Part shown: positions 46,066 to 60,800 of the stretch, in pieces
How the letters are laid out: every line of letters starts with the position of its first letter
How positions within the stretch are numbered: the stretch's first letter is position 1
Source: Strongylocentrotus droebachiensis
Taxonomy: Eukaryota > Echinodermata > Echinoidea > Camarodonta > Strongylocentrotidae
Length of the DNA stretch: 64,000 bases
Reading direction: 5' to 3'
Assembly (NCBI GenBank): GCA_035222895.1
Contig: JAVYIG010002089.1
Coordinates: 1-64,000, forward strand
The notes under the pieces: generated by a model
Databases searched by the model: none
Told to the model about the DNA's origin: nothing
The model's input: the letters and a program-made list of their open reading frames with translations, nothing else
Program-made: the position numbers and the translations under genes

Positions 46066-49000
46066 CTCTGGATTCATTGGACAGTAGAAGATGAAAACCA
46101 GAATACCCTGCAAAAACAAACGTAGAATAAACGATAAAATAGGGTCAAGCAGAATCAGATATTCTTTATACTGCATACACATTACTGATGAAGATAACAT
46201 ATAACAGCTCTTTTAGTTTTATTGATAAAAACGTTATACGGGTTAACACTACTGCAAATCAACTCAGGGCAATTTCAATAGCCTTGTCCGTCATCTACTG
46301 AAAGGTGTGAACATTACAATGACGAATTACTTAATCCGAACATGATATTTATGATATTATGAATTAAGTAAACATGTTTGATTGTGTGTAATTAGGTGTT
46401 ACAGATGTGTATCAATCAGATATGATTATTTACGTCTGGGGACCGATCTTTAACGTCACCATCAGAAAGAAGTGACTCAATTTCGAACCGGGATCGCCTG
46501 GGCCAGTTTGAAGGCGAAAAAGTGCAGTTGCAAAGAACCTTTTGGAATGTTAGAGACATTTCATGCAATTCCTGGCTGGTAAACATTATTTATTGAAAGA
46601 AATGTTTTGGACTTTCCTCTGCCACTGCGAATGGTAGACGAAAGGAATGGATGGGGATGGGGAACGCTAGAAATGTTATCTATAAGATCGTATAAACTAA
46701 CTGTTCTAATCAATCTTAAACAGTTTCCGATTCTTGAACACGTTTAAAAACGTAGGATTGCGTCATCGACTGGTGTTGTCTTTGACGCGTGCTGTGAAGG
46801 CTAGATCATACAAAGAGTCATTGACGCAAGTATTGACGTAAGGGATAACTGCTTTGACAGTCTTGAAGCGCATGTAATGACGCAATCGAATTAACGCCTC
46901 GTGTGCAATATGATAAGGTTTTTTTTCTTCAAAAGTCTTTGTCGATTTTAAATAGTCAGAATCTACCATCTTACCTGTATCATGTTGAAAATGATGAAGA
47001 GGTAATCGAATGCGAGAATGGACCTGTAGACGAGCAGGGCATGCCATAACCAGGCCATCACGAGAACGAAAGAGAGGATGAGTGATGATGAGAGGCACAG
47101 ACTAGAAGATGAAGGAGATAATAATAGAAGAATTGAGATTAAGATTGAGTTTTACAATATTATTCGACAAATGCTCCGAGGGCAAGCAATATTTATGAGG
47201 TCAATATAACATCGAGACCGATAACCTTCGATGCCAGAACCCCACGAAACAAACAAAAAAGATACAAACCAACACACAAACTATTCTTAGACAGTGATAG
47301 CTAAATGTCGGTCTCGTGTCGGCAGAGACATTATTTATTTGTTATTTATTATGTATTATTGAAGAAGAAAAAAAGTACTTTATTTGAAATGTCTATGTAA
47401 CAAGACAAATATGAAAATAAATGAAATGAAATGAAATGAAATGAAATTATTGCTGACGAGTTATTACTAACTTTGCCAATGTATTTTTTATTATAAAAAA
47501 AAAAAAAAAAAAAAAGAGCAAATTGTATGCAAATTTTTCTTATCGTTTTTTCTTTGTCGTTCTTCGCCTTCTCTCTCTCTTGGAGAGGAAGGGAAGGGAA
47601 AGTATAGTTTATCACTGCACAGTTAACCCCTATACGGGAGTTTACAGATAGCACATGGTACAAATGACCCCAAATATCCACAGATCTTATACACATGGAG
47701 AAGTTCCACTTTGAGCATCTTAGAATAATAACTGCCAAAGTCCTAGATGGGCTTCATGAATACCTTTTGTTTGACCTCTTGAAAAGAATACTTCCACCTG
47801 CGTTTCATAGAATGTACCGTTGGTGCATAAATGAATAATGTTACATAACTTTTATGAGTGCATATCCAGTATTCATCTCTGTGGGTTTTACCATTTTGGT
47901 ACAAATGACCTTTATCTGCCCATGCGCAGATTGTATCTGTAAACTCCCTTATTATTAATAAAATACTCGCACCCTGTTCATGGTCGACACCTAAATTATT
48001 GCCCGCACCATCGATTAAACGGAAGCTGTACAGTACATGATAACCACTGAAGAAGAAAAGAAACAGCGCCATCTAATCATCAATGATGAACAACTAAAAT
48101 AAAACAGTACAGCCAGGCAGAAATAATATTTTTAGATTGGTCAGCCTTAAAACTCAAAAACAATAACAACAACAAGTTGATCCTCTGTACTCTCTGAAAA
48201 GTGGTTAGAAGGTCTCATTATCTGTCGGTCTTGTGAACCCTTCAGGGTGATCTTAGAAGGGACCGTCACACCGACATTCACGGTTTCGTCGATGATCGGT
48301 CCAGTGCGATGTCGATCTCCTGGGCCACCTATTTGTGCATGAATCTTCCAAAGGTTCAGAAGGCCCGCGAGATTGGTTGTCGTGGGATGACGGTCCCGTT
48401 AATCGACCGGAGCGTCACAAACTGACCAATTACCTGATTCGATTTCGGAGTTTCTCAGCCCACTCAACGTAACCGTCGATGTCCTCTGTATAATGATCAT
48501 CCATCTTGATAAGATATACCACGGTGCAGATGGCGAGGCCGAAGTTGATCTGAAAAGATAAGAAAAGTGAAGGGCAAGGATATTATGTTAAACTCTCTTA
48601 AAGATAAAGTTGAGTTCTGGTCATGCGATTGCATTGTGAAATAAAAGGTGTGGAATGGATCAGAAAAAGTTGATCATGTACATATAAGTATTGGTGTGTA
48701 CTGCAAGGTTCTGGAGTCATCAAAATCATAATAAATTTGGCCCAGTCTTGGTAAAGTAACAGGCACTGTACACAGAAAGATTAATATGGGAATACACAAA
48801 TGGTGTCGGGCCTACTTACGGTGATTTCCTCATCTTTGTATGCTCATTACTCAGCCAGTATTCATTTTCTACCAAAATTGTTTGGCAAATGACATTTATT
48901 CGAATTTCTGAACATCCAGTGTTAGTTTCGTTTGATTCTGTGAGAATTCATTTTCTTCTTTTTTAACCAGAACTCAAGTTTATCTTGAATGACAGGTTGG

Positions 49001-51784
49001 GGGGGGGGGGCACATCAGGGAACACTCTTCAATTCCCATTGAGCAAAAGTCAATAAACATTCAAGATGTCCAAGGGGAGAAAACATTTTAAAACATTTGC
49101 ATGGAATCATCCTTCAGGGTTTGCCTCAGCATTCGAAAAGGTAAATTTATCATTTAGAAATTATTTCAGAATCTTTATCATTTGCGTTTTATAATTAAAA
49201 AGAATGGGTATTAGGAAGAATAAAGACATGTGACACTCCTATAAGTTCTCCTCTTAATCCCTGTCAGCAAATATTACAATCTGAGTACCTAAACGACAAG
49301 TTTTTATATCGATAACTTAGACCTTGTAAGCAAACTTGATCTAAAATCCCCTCCCAACATTGGAAATTGGTGTACAGTGACGGCCCTGGTGGTAGGTCAT
49401 CAATATGTATGTATTGTAATAAAGTGCATGGCAAAGCGGATTGAAATAATGCACTTGTATACGTTGGGCAATTTCCCGCTGATTAGATGTAACCTGCAGG
49501 TTTTCATGGTAAGTGATTATTCACAATTAACGCTCGATTTTGTTGCTGCCCTTTCGCCAAATTTATCCTTTTTTTGTCTCTCTCAAACAAATCTAAAGTT
49601 ATGTTCTGTGTTTTTAAAAGTAATTCGAAATGATTAGTAAATGCACACAAAACTGCCAACATATAAATATTTGATACTCTTCTTTCTACATGAAATTCAA
49701 TTAAAATCACAGAAAACCAAAATGACCAAAATAAAGCAATCATCTTACCACGAGTGCCAGGGTGATGAGTGAAATGAAGATGATGTACACGTTCTCAGTC
49801 TCGACCAGCCAGCAACTAGAGAAAAACATATAAATTACTTAATAATGATTCATTTTCTTTATTTCTATTGTTTGGCAAACTTGGTGCTCCATAGATCAGT
49901 GGAAATGGTGGACGAAGTCAAACTAGGTTTTTTAAAGAGTTATTTTGTAATTTTCCTTTATTTGTAATTCCCATTATAATTAAGCACGATAAATAAATAT
50001 TTCATGTAATCTTATTTAACCTGAAAATTACCTTGATAGACCTGTTAGCCTTTAAATCTTTGTTTTATATAAACTCATGTTGATTGCCTTTATTTGTTTT
50101 TAACCAAATGTGGAAATAAACTTGAATTGACTTAAACCTGAATTGATACTAGGTTTAAAGATCAAGTTGAGTACTGCGTATGTATTACATTATGAAATAA
50201 ACTCTCTGGAAGCAAATGGGAAAGGCCAATTATGGAGGACATTACATGTGAATACTACAAGTTTTTCCAGGGATGTTAGCGGATTTAGAAAAATATGTAT
50301 TTTTCTTGTTGTTTGTTTTAACGAGCGGCAAATTTCACGAAAAAGTGTCATATTTCCTTCAAAAAGACACATGCGACATCACACAATTTTTTGCGAAAAT
50401 AGGGTACTTTTTGTGAAATTGTACTAAAAAACACAAAACAGGATTATGTTTGGATCACATTTAGTACCCGTTGTTATGCAAAACTGGGTCATCTTTTGTT
50501 GAATATGTTCCTGAAAGTCGGCAAATAGGGGTCATTTTCGACTCCACTGAAGATCATGCTTTAACCCTTCGAGTATGAAGTGACACCATTGGGGCATTTA
50601 GGCAATACCAGAGAAGGATAAGATGCCAAGACCTACCTGTCCGGGGTACCGAATCCATACGGAATTTCCTTGTACAGAAGGCCAATCAATAGCAATGGTC
50701 CAGCTAAGATGAATGGGAAACAAAGAGAGTACAATTATCTTTAAAATAAATACACTTTAACAAAATATTAATGCTATTTAAGTTTGATTGCTGATGTATT
50801 TCCTTTTGATGTACTTTCATAATTGATCTTAGTCTCGCTCAATAGCCCAAGTATCTCCCTATATATGACAACACCTTATTTGCAATGATAAATTAATCAT
50901 GGATTGTGCAGAAAACCTATATATGAGAATAAGTCAAAAGCGAAATGTGGAAAAAGCAAACGAATATCACTAGAGATATTTTTTCGATACTATATCCGCA
51001 ATGAGTAATATATTTAGCATTTTCGATAGCATTGTTATTGTCAACAATGGATTCCTTATTCGTTTGGAAGATGGGTTCTGATTTCAATCAGAACTTTGCA
51101 GTCAATAAAAACACTATTCTTCTCCAAAACAAAATGCGAAGACAGCATTAAACCTCATGAATCACCACCTTAACATAATTTAAAATACATTTTCATCTTT
51201 CAAAGAACAGGAGAATACACCAATGATGTTCTTGTATGACCCCTTAACTTAACTTTTGATTTCCTTTTGAAAAGTAGTTTGTATTTAGTACTAACTGGTC
51301 TAAAACTTACCCCACACCAGGAGAAAAACCCTTGTCAGTCGGATAGGTTCAGTGATGCTCTTCTCCGGGACTTTGAGCTGGCCGAGGCTCGACTCTCGAG
51401 GCTTACCATGTAGGTAGCACGTATTGAGTAGGACGGCAGTCTGGACCACCAACCACAGGGCGTAGACCGTGTAGAGGTACTGTAGACCAGCGGCGATGAT
51501 CGCGCAAACGAGCTGCGGGAGTAAATGGAACGAGACAGTTCTCTGTTTAGAGTCGGAAGACCGATACTTTGGGACCACGATTTTAGAGGAGGAAAAGACG
51601 CGTACTATTGAATGTGAATTTCAACTACATCCTCTTTCATGGAAAAGGTTTACCAACATATTGATTCCAGCTTCAATATCGAAGCCATTCTGATAGCAAA
51701 TAGATAATGCATGATCATGGTTGTTCGCCCCAAAGTGGTATAATATGCTGATTTTGTTCAATTTCTTTCCTTTCAAACTGCTCC

Positions 51785-51816
<32 letters not shown>

Positions 51817-54800
51817 GGCATTTCTATAGCGCCATCTATCTAGATGATTCTATTCCGAAGCACATTTATTATTACCCTGGCTTTAGCTAGCAGCCGTTTA
51901 TACAGCGCTCCAGCATTTCAAGGAATTAATTCTTGACAGGTACCCATTTACATCACCTGGGTTGATATATAAAATGTACAAGAAGTCGTAATGTGAACTA
52001 TAATAATTGCGATTCAGAGCACTATGTGGGCCATCTAGCCATAAGAGCACGGTTTCTCAGGTGTGTGTGTGTGTGGGGGGGGGTGGCTGACGTATCTGTA
52101 TCAAATTTCCGTTTTCTTAATCATCTGACACCATATTACACCGAAAATCAAATATCGTAATTTGAATATTCTAATGAAAATGCCCCTCCCCCTAAAAGAA
52201 AAATACAAAGAGACCTGATGTCGAGCTCCCCCAACCGCATCTCACCACCCCTAGCCATGTGCGGAGAAACAGTCAGAAACAGGAAACAGTCAGGTGGAAG
52301 GGGGGGCAGGAGGGCGCTGTCGCTCGTATCTACACTAATGGGCAGGTCTGTACATGTGATCTTACCAGGTTGCCCGTAGCCTTCATTCCAAACAGAAAGG
52401 TGGCATGTCCTGCAAGGGAGCTTACGGCCACGTTCAACTGAATCTTGATGAGTTGAGACCCTTTCACACTGGATACAAAGTTCAGACAAGAAAATAGTAA
52501 ATATCAGTGAAAATAAGGAACATCACGACTGTCGAAATTTACGGTGAAATGGGATATTCTGACGTCGATCGAACGTCTGTAAAACGGATGAATCCGAGAG
52601 CCAGCATGTAGAGAGACCGTGGAAATATAATCTTTGCCCCTAATTCTCACAATCCTGGATCTGTCCGTCTTTATTTATCCACTATAGATGGACAAATATT
52701 TTTGCTATGCACTTTGAAAATAAACCTCTAAACCTGAATAGGCATATATTAATGTTGTTTGCTTTGTACTTTAGCCATTAGGGCCAATTTATTACCATTG
52801 TTATAGTTAATTTGACTAGAATAATATCATAACATAAGTAGGCCTATGTTAATTTTGAATGCATCATACAAGTACCGCTTTTTATCAAATGAAACGTCCT
52901 TGCGTTCACAGTAAATAATTTTAGGTCAGTAAATTCACCTTTTCTTCTCTCTTTCTTTAAGAAAATCATGGGTAATAGGTTTATTATAATTTACGTACAT
53001 TCTGGAATTGCTATGTTGTTTCTATTTTAAATCAAAACAAAACAAGAAATAAACTAGAAAAAAATAAATCTGAACAAACAAACAATCAACTGACCCAAGA
53101 GTGACAAAGACGGCGAGCATGACCAGGACACCGATGACCGAGATGAACCCCAAGGTCTTCTCAAGAATTAAGAGAATGAGGGCGTTGATTCCATCTACCT
53201 TGAAGCCCTGCATCAAGGAATGAGTAATAACTTTTGATTAGTTTTTTTCTTCTCAAGATAAAATAGATTCAAATTCTTTACCATCAGATATTATATAATG
53301 GAACGATGAATGATTTCTCTGTCATTCTACAAGGTCATTTGGGAATCTGTAGTTAATACGAATCGTGCATTCGTTGTGCTGTAGCTGAAGTCGTCGACAA
53401 AAAATTGTTCAATTATACAAACAAACAAAAGTTACAACCAGTCAAACTAACCCACCAACTCTCTTACCAATCAATAAATCATCATATTATATAGCCTACA
53501 TAGATACTGATTAGTGATTGGTCAAAGCGCCAACACGTGACTATATAGAGCTGTAAGGATCTCCAACTTTATATTGCCCGATTGACGTCGCCTCTGTCCG
53601 TTATATTCGACCGAGGAGCGTCATCACCTACGTCATGTACTGCATAGCTGCCGCCCTTTGGCTGCCGCAGTGCGCTGCATGCAAACAACATACTAGCGCT
53701 TAGCCTACAGCCCACTGACCACAGCCCCGCTCCGCGCGCACCCGCGAATCTTAAATTTCGTCTGACCAAACATGGCGACTGCAAGCGGATTCAATCCCTC
53801 GACGAGGATGAATTAGACAGAATCGTTGACACGAAGGATTGCCATTGTACAAAAGCAGTGATTAATTCATCCGTGAACATCATCTTAGCCAGTAGGCCTA
53901 CTCTGTGTGGAGAAAGGAACATCAATTAAAGATATTGAGGACTTCGCAGCAGATGAACTAAACGGCTTTCTTCGAAAATTCTACGCTGAGGTAAGGACAA
54001 CGACTGGTGAACGGGTGGTACCAATAACATGTAGCTAGTACTACAGCAGTCACGGCAGTACGCTTAGCCTTAGACCTCCGTACAGTCCGGTCTGTGCTAG
54101 TCCAGATCCAGGACCTAGTTCCGTCTCATCAGTCGCCACAGAGTCAGACCAATAAACGTTATGTTGACAAAAGTGTAAAGCACCTGTACAATTTTCATTA
54201 TTCAAATTGTATGGTCAACATTAATAATTAACTATAATCCCATTTAACTGGACTAAACTAATAAACGTTCTCCTGTTTTTGTGTTAGCATTCGTTTTAAC
54301 GTTTTAAAGTTTGAACATTTACTGAGTTGAAATTTCTAGTGTGTGAAAGGATTGGCCTCGAACTGAAAGTCAAAGAGGTAAGTCAAATTTAATTCAGTAT
54401 TTTGAATTAGTGTAGGTTAGATCTAGATCTACATGACACGAGCTATTACTTGACTTTGATTGACATTTTCTTCCTAGAAAGTTGCAAAAACGGACTGTGT
54501 ACTTGTGTATACTAAAAACTGTGAGTGGCGGGAAAGTAATGAAATAGAGTAAAAGATTACAGTACAAGAATAAACACAGAAAATAAGTGAGGGAAAGAAA
54601 GAGAGAAAATGATAGAATGATAAAAACTAGGAACGACATGAGAGAAGGTGGTAGAAGGAGGAAACGAAAGATAACATAAAGAAAGACAGAAAGAGAAAGT
54701 GATAGAATGATAAAACAAAGAATAACATAAGAGAAGGTGATAGAAGGAAGAAACGAATGAAAGCGTAAAAACAAAGATAGGAAGAGAAAGTAATAGAATA

Positions 54801-57800
54801 ATGCAAACAATGAATAACATAAGAGAGGGTGACGGAAGGAAAAAACAAAGAATAACATAAGGAATAGTAGGAAAAAATGATAGATCGATAAAAACAAAGA
54901 ATAACATAAGAAAATGTGATAGTAGGAAGAAACAAAGAAAAACATGAGGGAAGACAGAAAGAGAAGAACGATAGAATGATAAAAACAAAGAATAACATAA
55001 GAAAAATGTGAAAGAAGGACAAAACAGAGAATAACATGAAGAAAGATAGAAAGAAAAAAATATAGAATTATATCAACAAACAAGAACAAAAGAGATGATA
55101 GAAGAAAAAAAAAGAATAACATAAGGAGAGACAGAAAGAGAAGATGATAAAGAATAGAAAATGGAAAGATAGAAAAGAAGATAAAAAATGGACAAACAAA
55201 AACATGAAGAAAGATAGAAAGAGAAAGAGATATAAGGAGAAAGACAAATAATAACGTAAGAAAAAGGTGATAGAAGGAAGAAACAAAGAATAACATGAAG
55301 ATATAGAAAGAGAAAATGATAGAATGATAACAACAAACAACATCAGAGATGGTAGAAGGACAACAAAGGATTACATGAGGAAAGACAGAATGAGAAAATG
55401 AAAAATAATAGATAATGGACAGATAGAAGAGAAGATGAACGATGGAAAGAAAAAAAACAAGACGAAAGATAGAAAGAAAAAATGATAGAATAATAAACGA
55501 AGAATGACGCAAGAAGTGAAAGAAGGAAAAACAAAGAGTAACGAAAGGAAAGACAGAAAGAGAAAGAAATAGAATGATAAAAACAAAGAATAACATAAGA
55601 GAAGGTGATAGAAGGACAAAAACAGAAATAACATAATGAATGGTGGGAAGAAAATGATAGATCGATAAAAACAAAAAATAACATAAGAGAAGGTGATAGA
55701 AAGAAGAAACAATGAAAAACATAAGGAAAGACAGAAAGAGAAATAATAGAATGATAAAAACAAAGAATAACAAAAGAAAAATGTGATAGAAGGAAGAAAC
55801 AGAAAATAACAACAAGAAAGATTTTTTTAAAAAATGATAGAATGATATTAACAAAAATAACAGATAAGAGATTATAAAAGAAAAAAAGAATAAAATAAGG
55901 AAAGACAGAAAGAGAAAATGATAAAGAATAGGTAATGGAAAGATAGAAAAGAAGATGAAAGATGGAAAAACGAAGAATAACATAAGTAAAGACAGAAACA
56001 GAAAGTTGTATAATGATAAAAACAAAGAATAACGTAAAAAGGTGATAGAAGGAAGAAACAAAGAATAACATGAAGAAAGATAGAAAAAGAAAATGATAGA
56101 ATGATAACAACAAACAACATTAAAGATGATAGAAGGAAAAAAAGAAAGAGAACATGATAAAGAATAGACAATGGAAAGATAGAAGAGAAGATAAAAGATG
56201 GAAAACAAAGAATAACACGACGAAAGATAGAAAGAAAAAAATAAACGAAGAATGACTTAAGAAGTGAAAGAAGGAAAAACAAGGAGTAACATAAGGAAAG
56301 ACAGAAACAGAAAATGATGGAATGATTAAAAAAAGAATAACCGAAGAGCAGGTGATAGAAGGAAGAAACGAAGGAAAGCGTTAAGAAAGATAGAGAGAGA
56401 AAATAATAGAATAATAAAAACAATGAATAACATATATAAGAGAAAGTGATAAAAGGAAAAACAAAGAATAACATAAAGAATGGTAGGAAGTGAGGAAATG
56501 ATTGAACGATAAAAGCTCTCTTTTCCGCCGACGTGCAACTGGCAGGTTTCTCTCTCTGAACAAGTTTTTCGATTGTTGCATATTCCAAAGTCTAATATCA
56601 TCAATAGACACATTCGATTCGTCAACCATATATTCACAATTTCTGCGCCAAAAAATGAAAACAATACTTGAAACTCGAGCAAATATACAGCAACCGTCAA
56701 ACAAAGCAATATACATTGAAATTACACACGTTTTATACGCATCGCTTACGTTAGAACTACCTCGCACGCAGTGCGCCCGGTTGTCAAGTCTCATGAGTGT
56801 AGTAAGTCGAATAACTGATGATGTTAAACAATGAATTATCAGTAATGTTTGAATATATTCATAAATTACACTAACCTTTGGACCGCGTTGAAGTGCAATA
56901 GCAGACAGATGATCACATCTACAGGTCACGTGGGTATAGTTTGAATATACAGCCTTGCATCCCTCTGTCGTCCAATCCCAACCACTGCAAAGTAGAAAAA
57001 CGCGTGATTTAAATAAAATCACGTTTTCATGATTCCACATTTAATACATCCAACCAATCATCAACAAAAGAGAGGAAAAGAAATTGTCGAAAAGGTCAAT
57101 AAATCAATAAAACATTTAACAGGCAGACAAACTAACTAACCAATTAACCAATCAAACAACCATTGAACCGACCGACTAACTAACCAACACCTCGATTCAA
57201 TAGAGAGAGAGAAAAAAAAAAGAGAAAGACACTTATTATAATGATGATGATGACAATAATGATAATACATAGCATTAATAATAATAATGATAATAACAAC
57301 AGTTAATTTAAAAAGCCGAACAGCAAAAAAAGAAGAAGACATGCAAAGAACATGGAAAAGAGACTGTTTTGGTGCAAATGTGTGTCTGGTGAAGTTCCTT
57401 GTGTGATTTTGTTTTAATTATCGTATCATCTTCTACACGTCTGTTGTTGGTTTGTTGTCGTTCTTGTCGGTGTGACTAGGGATTAAAGAGTTTAGAATAG
57501 ATATATACTCGTATCGATTTTAACAGTGTGTATTTAGTGATAGGCATGATAGGGGTTTAGAGATTGAAGTCACTTTTTGATATATATTATTAACTTTATA
57601 CTCACTTCGCATCTTGCTTCATCGAAGTACAGACTGGGATTTCATTATCGAAGTCCTGTAGAAAGAAATTTAACAAAAAGGAGACGAAATGATGCAGACA
57701 TGGGGGTGGAGGTATCTCATGAAAATATGCAACCACAGCTACCAGTGGGGTAGCTCCACGGGGACGGGGATTGAAAAGCTGGAAAAGCAATAAAGAGAGG

Positions 57801-57802
57801 TT

Positions 57803-57836
<34 letters not shown>

Positions 57837-60800
57837 AAGAGAGAGAGATAGAGTGGAAGAATGCACGAGAAAGAGAGACTGAAAAAAAGAGAGAGTGGGA
57901 AAGGAAAAAGAGGAGAAGGGAAGATGATCGGGCAACCATTCAGATCCTCTCCCTGATCAATAGACTTGTTAATTCACGTTTTATCCACCCAGTAAGAAGG
58001 CTGCCCCTACACCCCCCCCCCCCCCCCCCTGACGCAAGTGCGCCCTCAATAACTAAACACACGCTACGCCACTGGTGGCCATAGCCTACATACAATTTTG
58101 GCGGGAAAGATGACGTCCACATATTCCCCTTCGCGGAGATACAAGGGGGCGCCGTTGTAGCAGTAAACAGTCACGTTGACCACGGAGTTCAGCGACATTG
58201 ACGAACCGGCCGCTGCGTTCTCGGGCGTTGACCCGGAGGCGTTCGATGGCTTAGACGAACTCGTGTCACAGTCCTCTATGGGATCCTGGAAAGCCCCGAT
58301 TGCAACCTTCACTGGAAATATATCGGAAGGAAAAGAGATTCTTACGCGATGGCAAAGACTATAAAGCAATAAACTTGGGTTTCATTTCAATACCCTACTG
58401 TCATGGCTGCAGAAATAGTGACCATTTTATCTGTCATGAACTTTGCACCATTCAATAAGTCATGCACATTATTATTTTTTATAAATGCGGTCATACAATT
58501 ACTTTGATTTTTTGCTCTCGCTGTGTCTGCATAAAGAGTAGTTACCCTACAGCGCTTACGGCACATTAAAAAAACAGGTTTGTAGGCCTATAGTCAGATA
58601 GCAGTATAATCAACGGCAGCTTTCCTTTCATTAGGCAAATAATTAGGGTATTTGTTTCAAGAAGTCACGAAACCATGACCATCATACATATTTGATGTGG
58701 AGCAGGAGGAACCATGGTAACCATCAAATGTCTGTGCTTCGACTTCATGGCACATTGCCTTTATACGGGGCAGGTCACACATATCGCCGATAAAAATAGC
58801 TATAAATGTAACTATGGAACAGTTCTCCTGACGTTTAAGTGGACAAAAATACAAAGGGGTGGGGGAGAGAGAGAAAGAGAGAGACAAAGAGGGAGAGAGA
58901 CAGAGGGAGAGACAAAGAGAGAGGGAGAGAGAGAAAGAGGAGGGGAAAGAGAAAGTCAAGAAGAAATGATAACCTGGTTTGGACTGTAGAAATGGCGAGT
59001 AGAAGCTGACAGAAAGACGGCCTGTCTCAGTTCCACTCGAAAATGACAGCGGTCGGTAAGGTTTGGCGCTAGCTTCTCCCTCAGTCGCGTTGTCTGTCAA
59101 TCAAAGAATAACAAGAGGAATTCAAGGCGTTATTATCTGCTGACGTAGGACTGTGTCGACGAAATTCTCTTTCTTTATCGCACCATTTTGTGAGAGTGAT
59201 GTCGGACACGAAGTGAATACAAAATATATATAGACAAATAAACAATAAATAAATGAATAAATAAAGTGAATAAATGAAAAAATGAAGATTAATTAGATCA
59301 ATAAATGAATAAATAGATGGAATATATAAATGAATAATAACTAAAATACTTGAATAGATACATCATTCCGAAGTGTTACAAATTATATATTTCATTTGCC
59401 TCTATTACGCAATCAATAATACGGCATCAATAGAACTTGCATGTCACCCAAAATGAAAGCACACACGTTTATCCACAACCAGATATTGGCTGGTGCTGTC
59501 CTAAGCAATGTAAATTAACTAACACACTTTATTGGACACGAGGAATTAATTGTGAACAATTGAACAATTACACATTGTGTGAATGCAATAGATAACATGA
59601 ATTTGATTGAGATGCTTTACAATAAAGTGTCTCTATTTAATTTCTTTTACTTTGGAAAATGTATAAATTGCCTATTGCATGAAAGGAAAATATGAATACG
59701 AATGAGATGGCGATACACTAATCCTAATTGAACTCTGGTTTGAATTAATTGGTAATCTGAAGGTACTTTGTTTGAGCAGCATGTATTTCTCTTTAGTCTG
59801 TAAAGCAGGGCTCCCACTTAGCCGAGTTGGAACCTCGAGTTGTGGCGAGCTGGCGCGAGCTTATGGCAAGCCGTTTTATCATTAAAACATATTTCTTGAT
59901 ATCAAGAATTCAATTCTTGATATCACGAAATCAAATTCTTGATATCAAGAATTACCATTGCTTTACAACGTAAAATTATTTCTTGATATCAAGAAATATA
60001 TTTTAATGATAAAACGGCTTGCCATAAGCTCGCGCCAGCTCGCCACAACTCGAGGCTCCAACTCGGCTAAGTGGGAGCCCTGCTTAACAGAGTTAATGGA
60101 ACAAACAACGTCTGCCATGGATACTCTCATGAATAATTAATGAACGTATATCATTTTTCCCTTGTTTTATAGACACAATAAGAAACAATATTTTATGGGG
60201 TCAATTATTCGAGAAACTTCATCACTGATTAGTATGGATACAATGGAGGAAATTTTGAGATAGGAGGGAACACTTTGAACAGTATTGCAAGAACATAAAA
60301 GGGAAACGAACCATTTGAATTGAAAAGCACATCGCCTAATTTGAAATTAAATGTTTGATTCCTCTTAAAAAAACTCCTGGGAGGGGGGCGTAGGGGGTCG
60401 GGTCTTTTGTTTTCGTTTCCTGTATGTGCTTCGCTTTAATTCATTTCTTTTTTGGAGGGGGGGGGGGGGGGGGCTTGTTTTTTCAAGATGTCGGGCTTGT
60501 GCACCAAAGCGCCCCTTTTGAACGGCTACTGCACTTCTAGTAATACAGCTTTAACACTTTGGGAATGGACAATATAATGCTCTCTGACATTTTTTTGCCG
60601 ATGTAGTGCATGTCAAAATTAGTTAGAATGAACAAAACACGTTGTTTGAAATTGTCCCAATAGCGTTTCTATGTAACAAATAACAAGGACCCCCTCCTCT
60701 TCATTTGTTTGAAAAATATTAACACGACATTAGGGATAAAATGAACTTGGCCTTATACTGCCATTTTTCTGTCAACTATTTATTTGTAATTTTTCTTTCT

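Noticed and set aside
47743-48072. 109-residue minus-strand frame
   Set aside because: Overlaps the MITE at 47,636-47,948 and lies in an intron; the adjoining exons join in phase without it.
48230-48430. Possible TIR element ('gaccgtcacaccga' and 'gacggtcccg')
   Set aside because: The inverted match is too weak to call; it abuts a real exon at 48,434.
54394-56208. 604-residue minus-strand open frame and its neighbours
   Set aside because: Phe/Leu/Ser-only composition produced by the purine-rich satellite; several overlapping frames are equally open.
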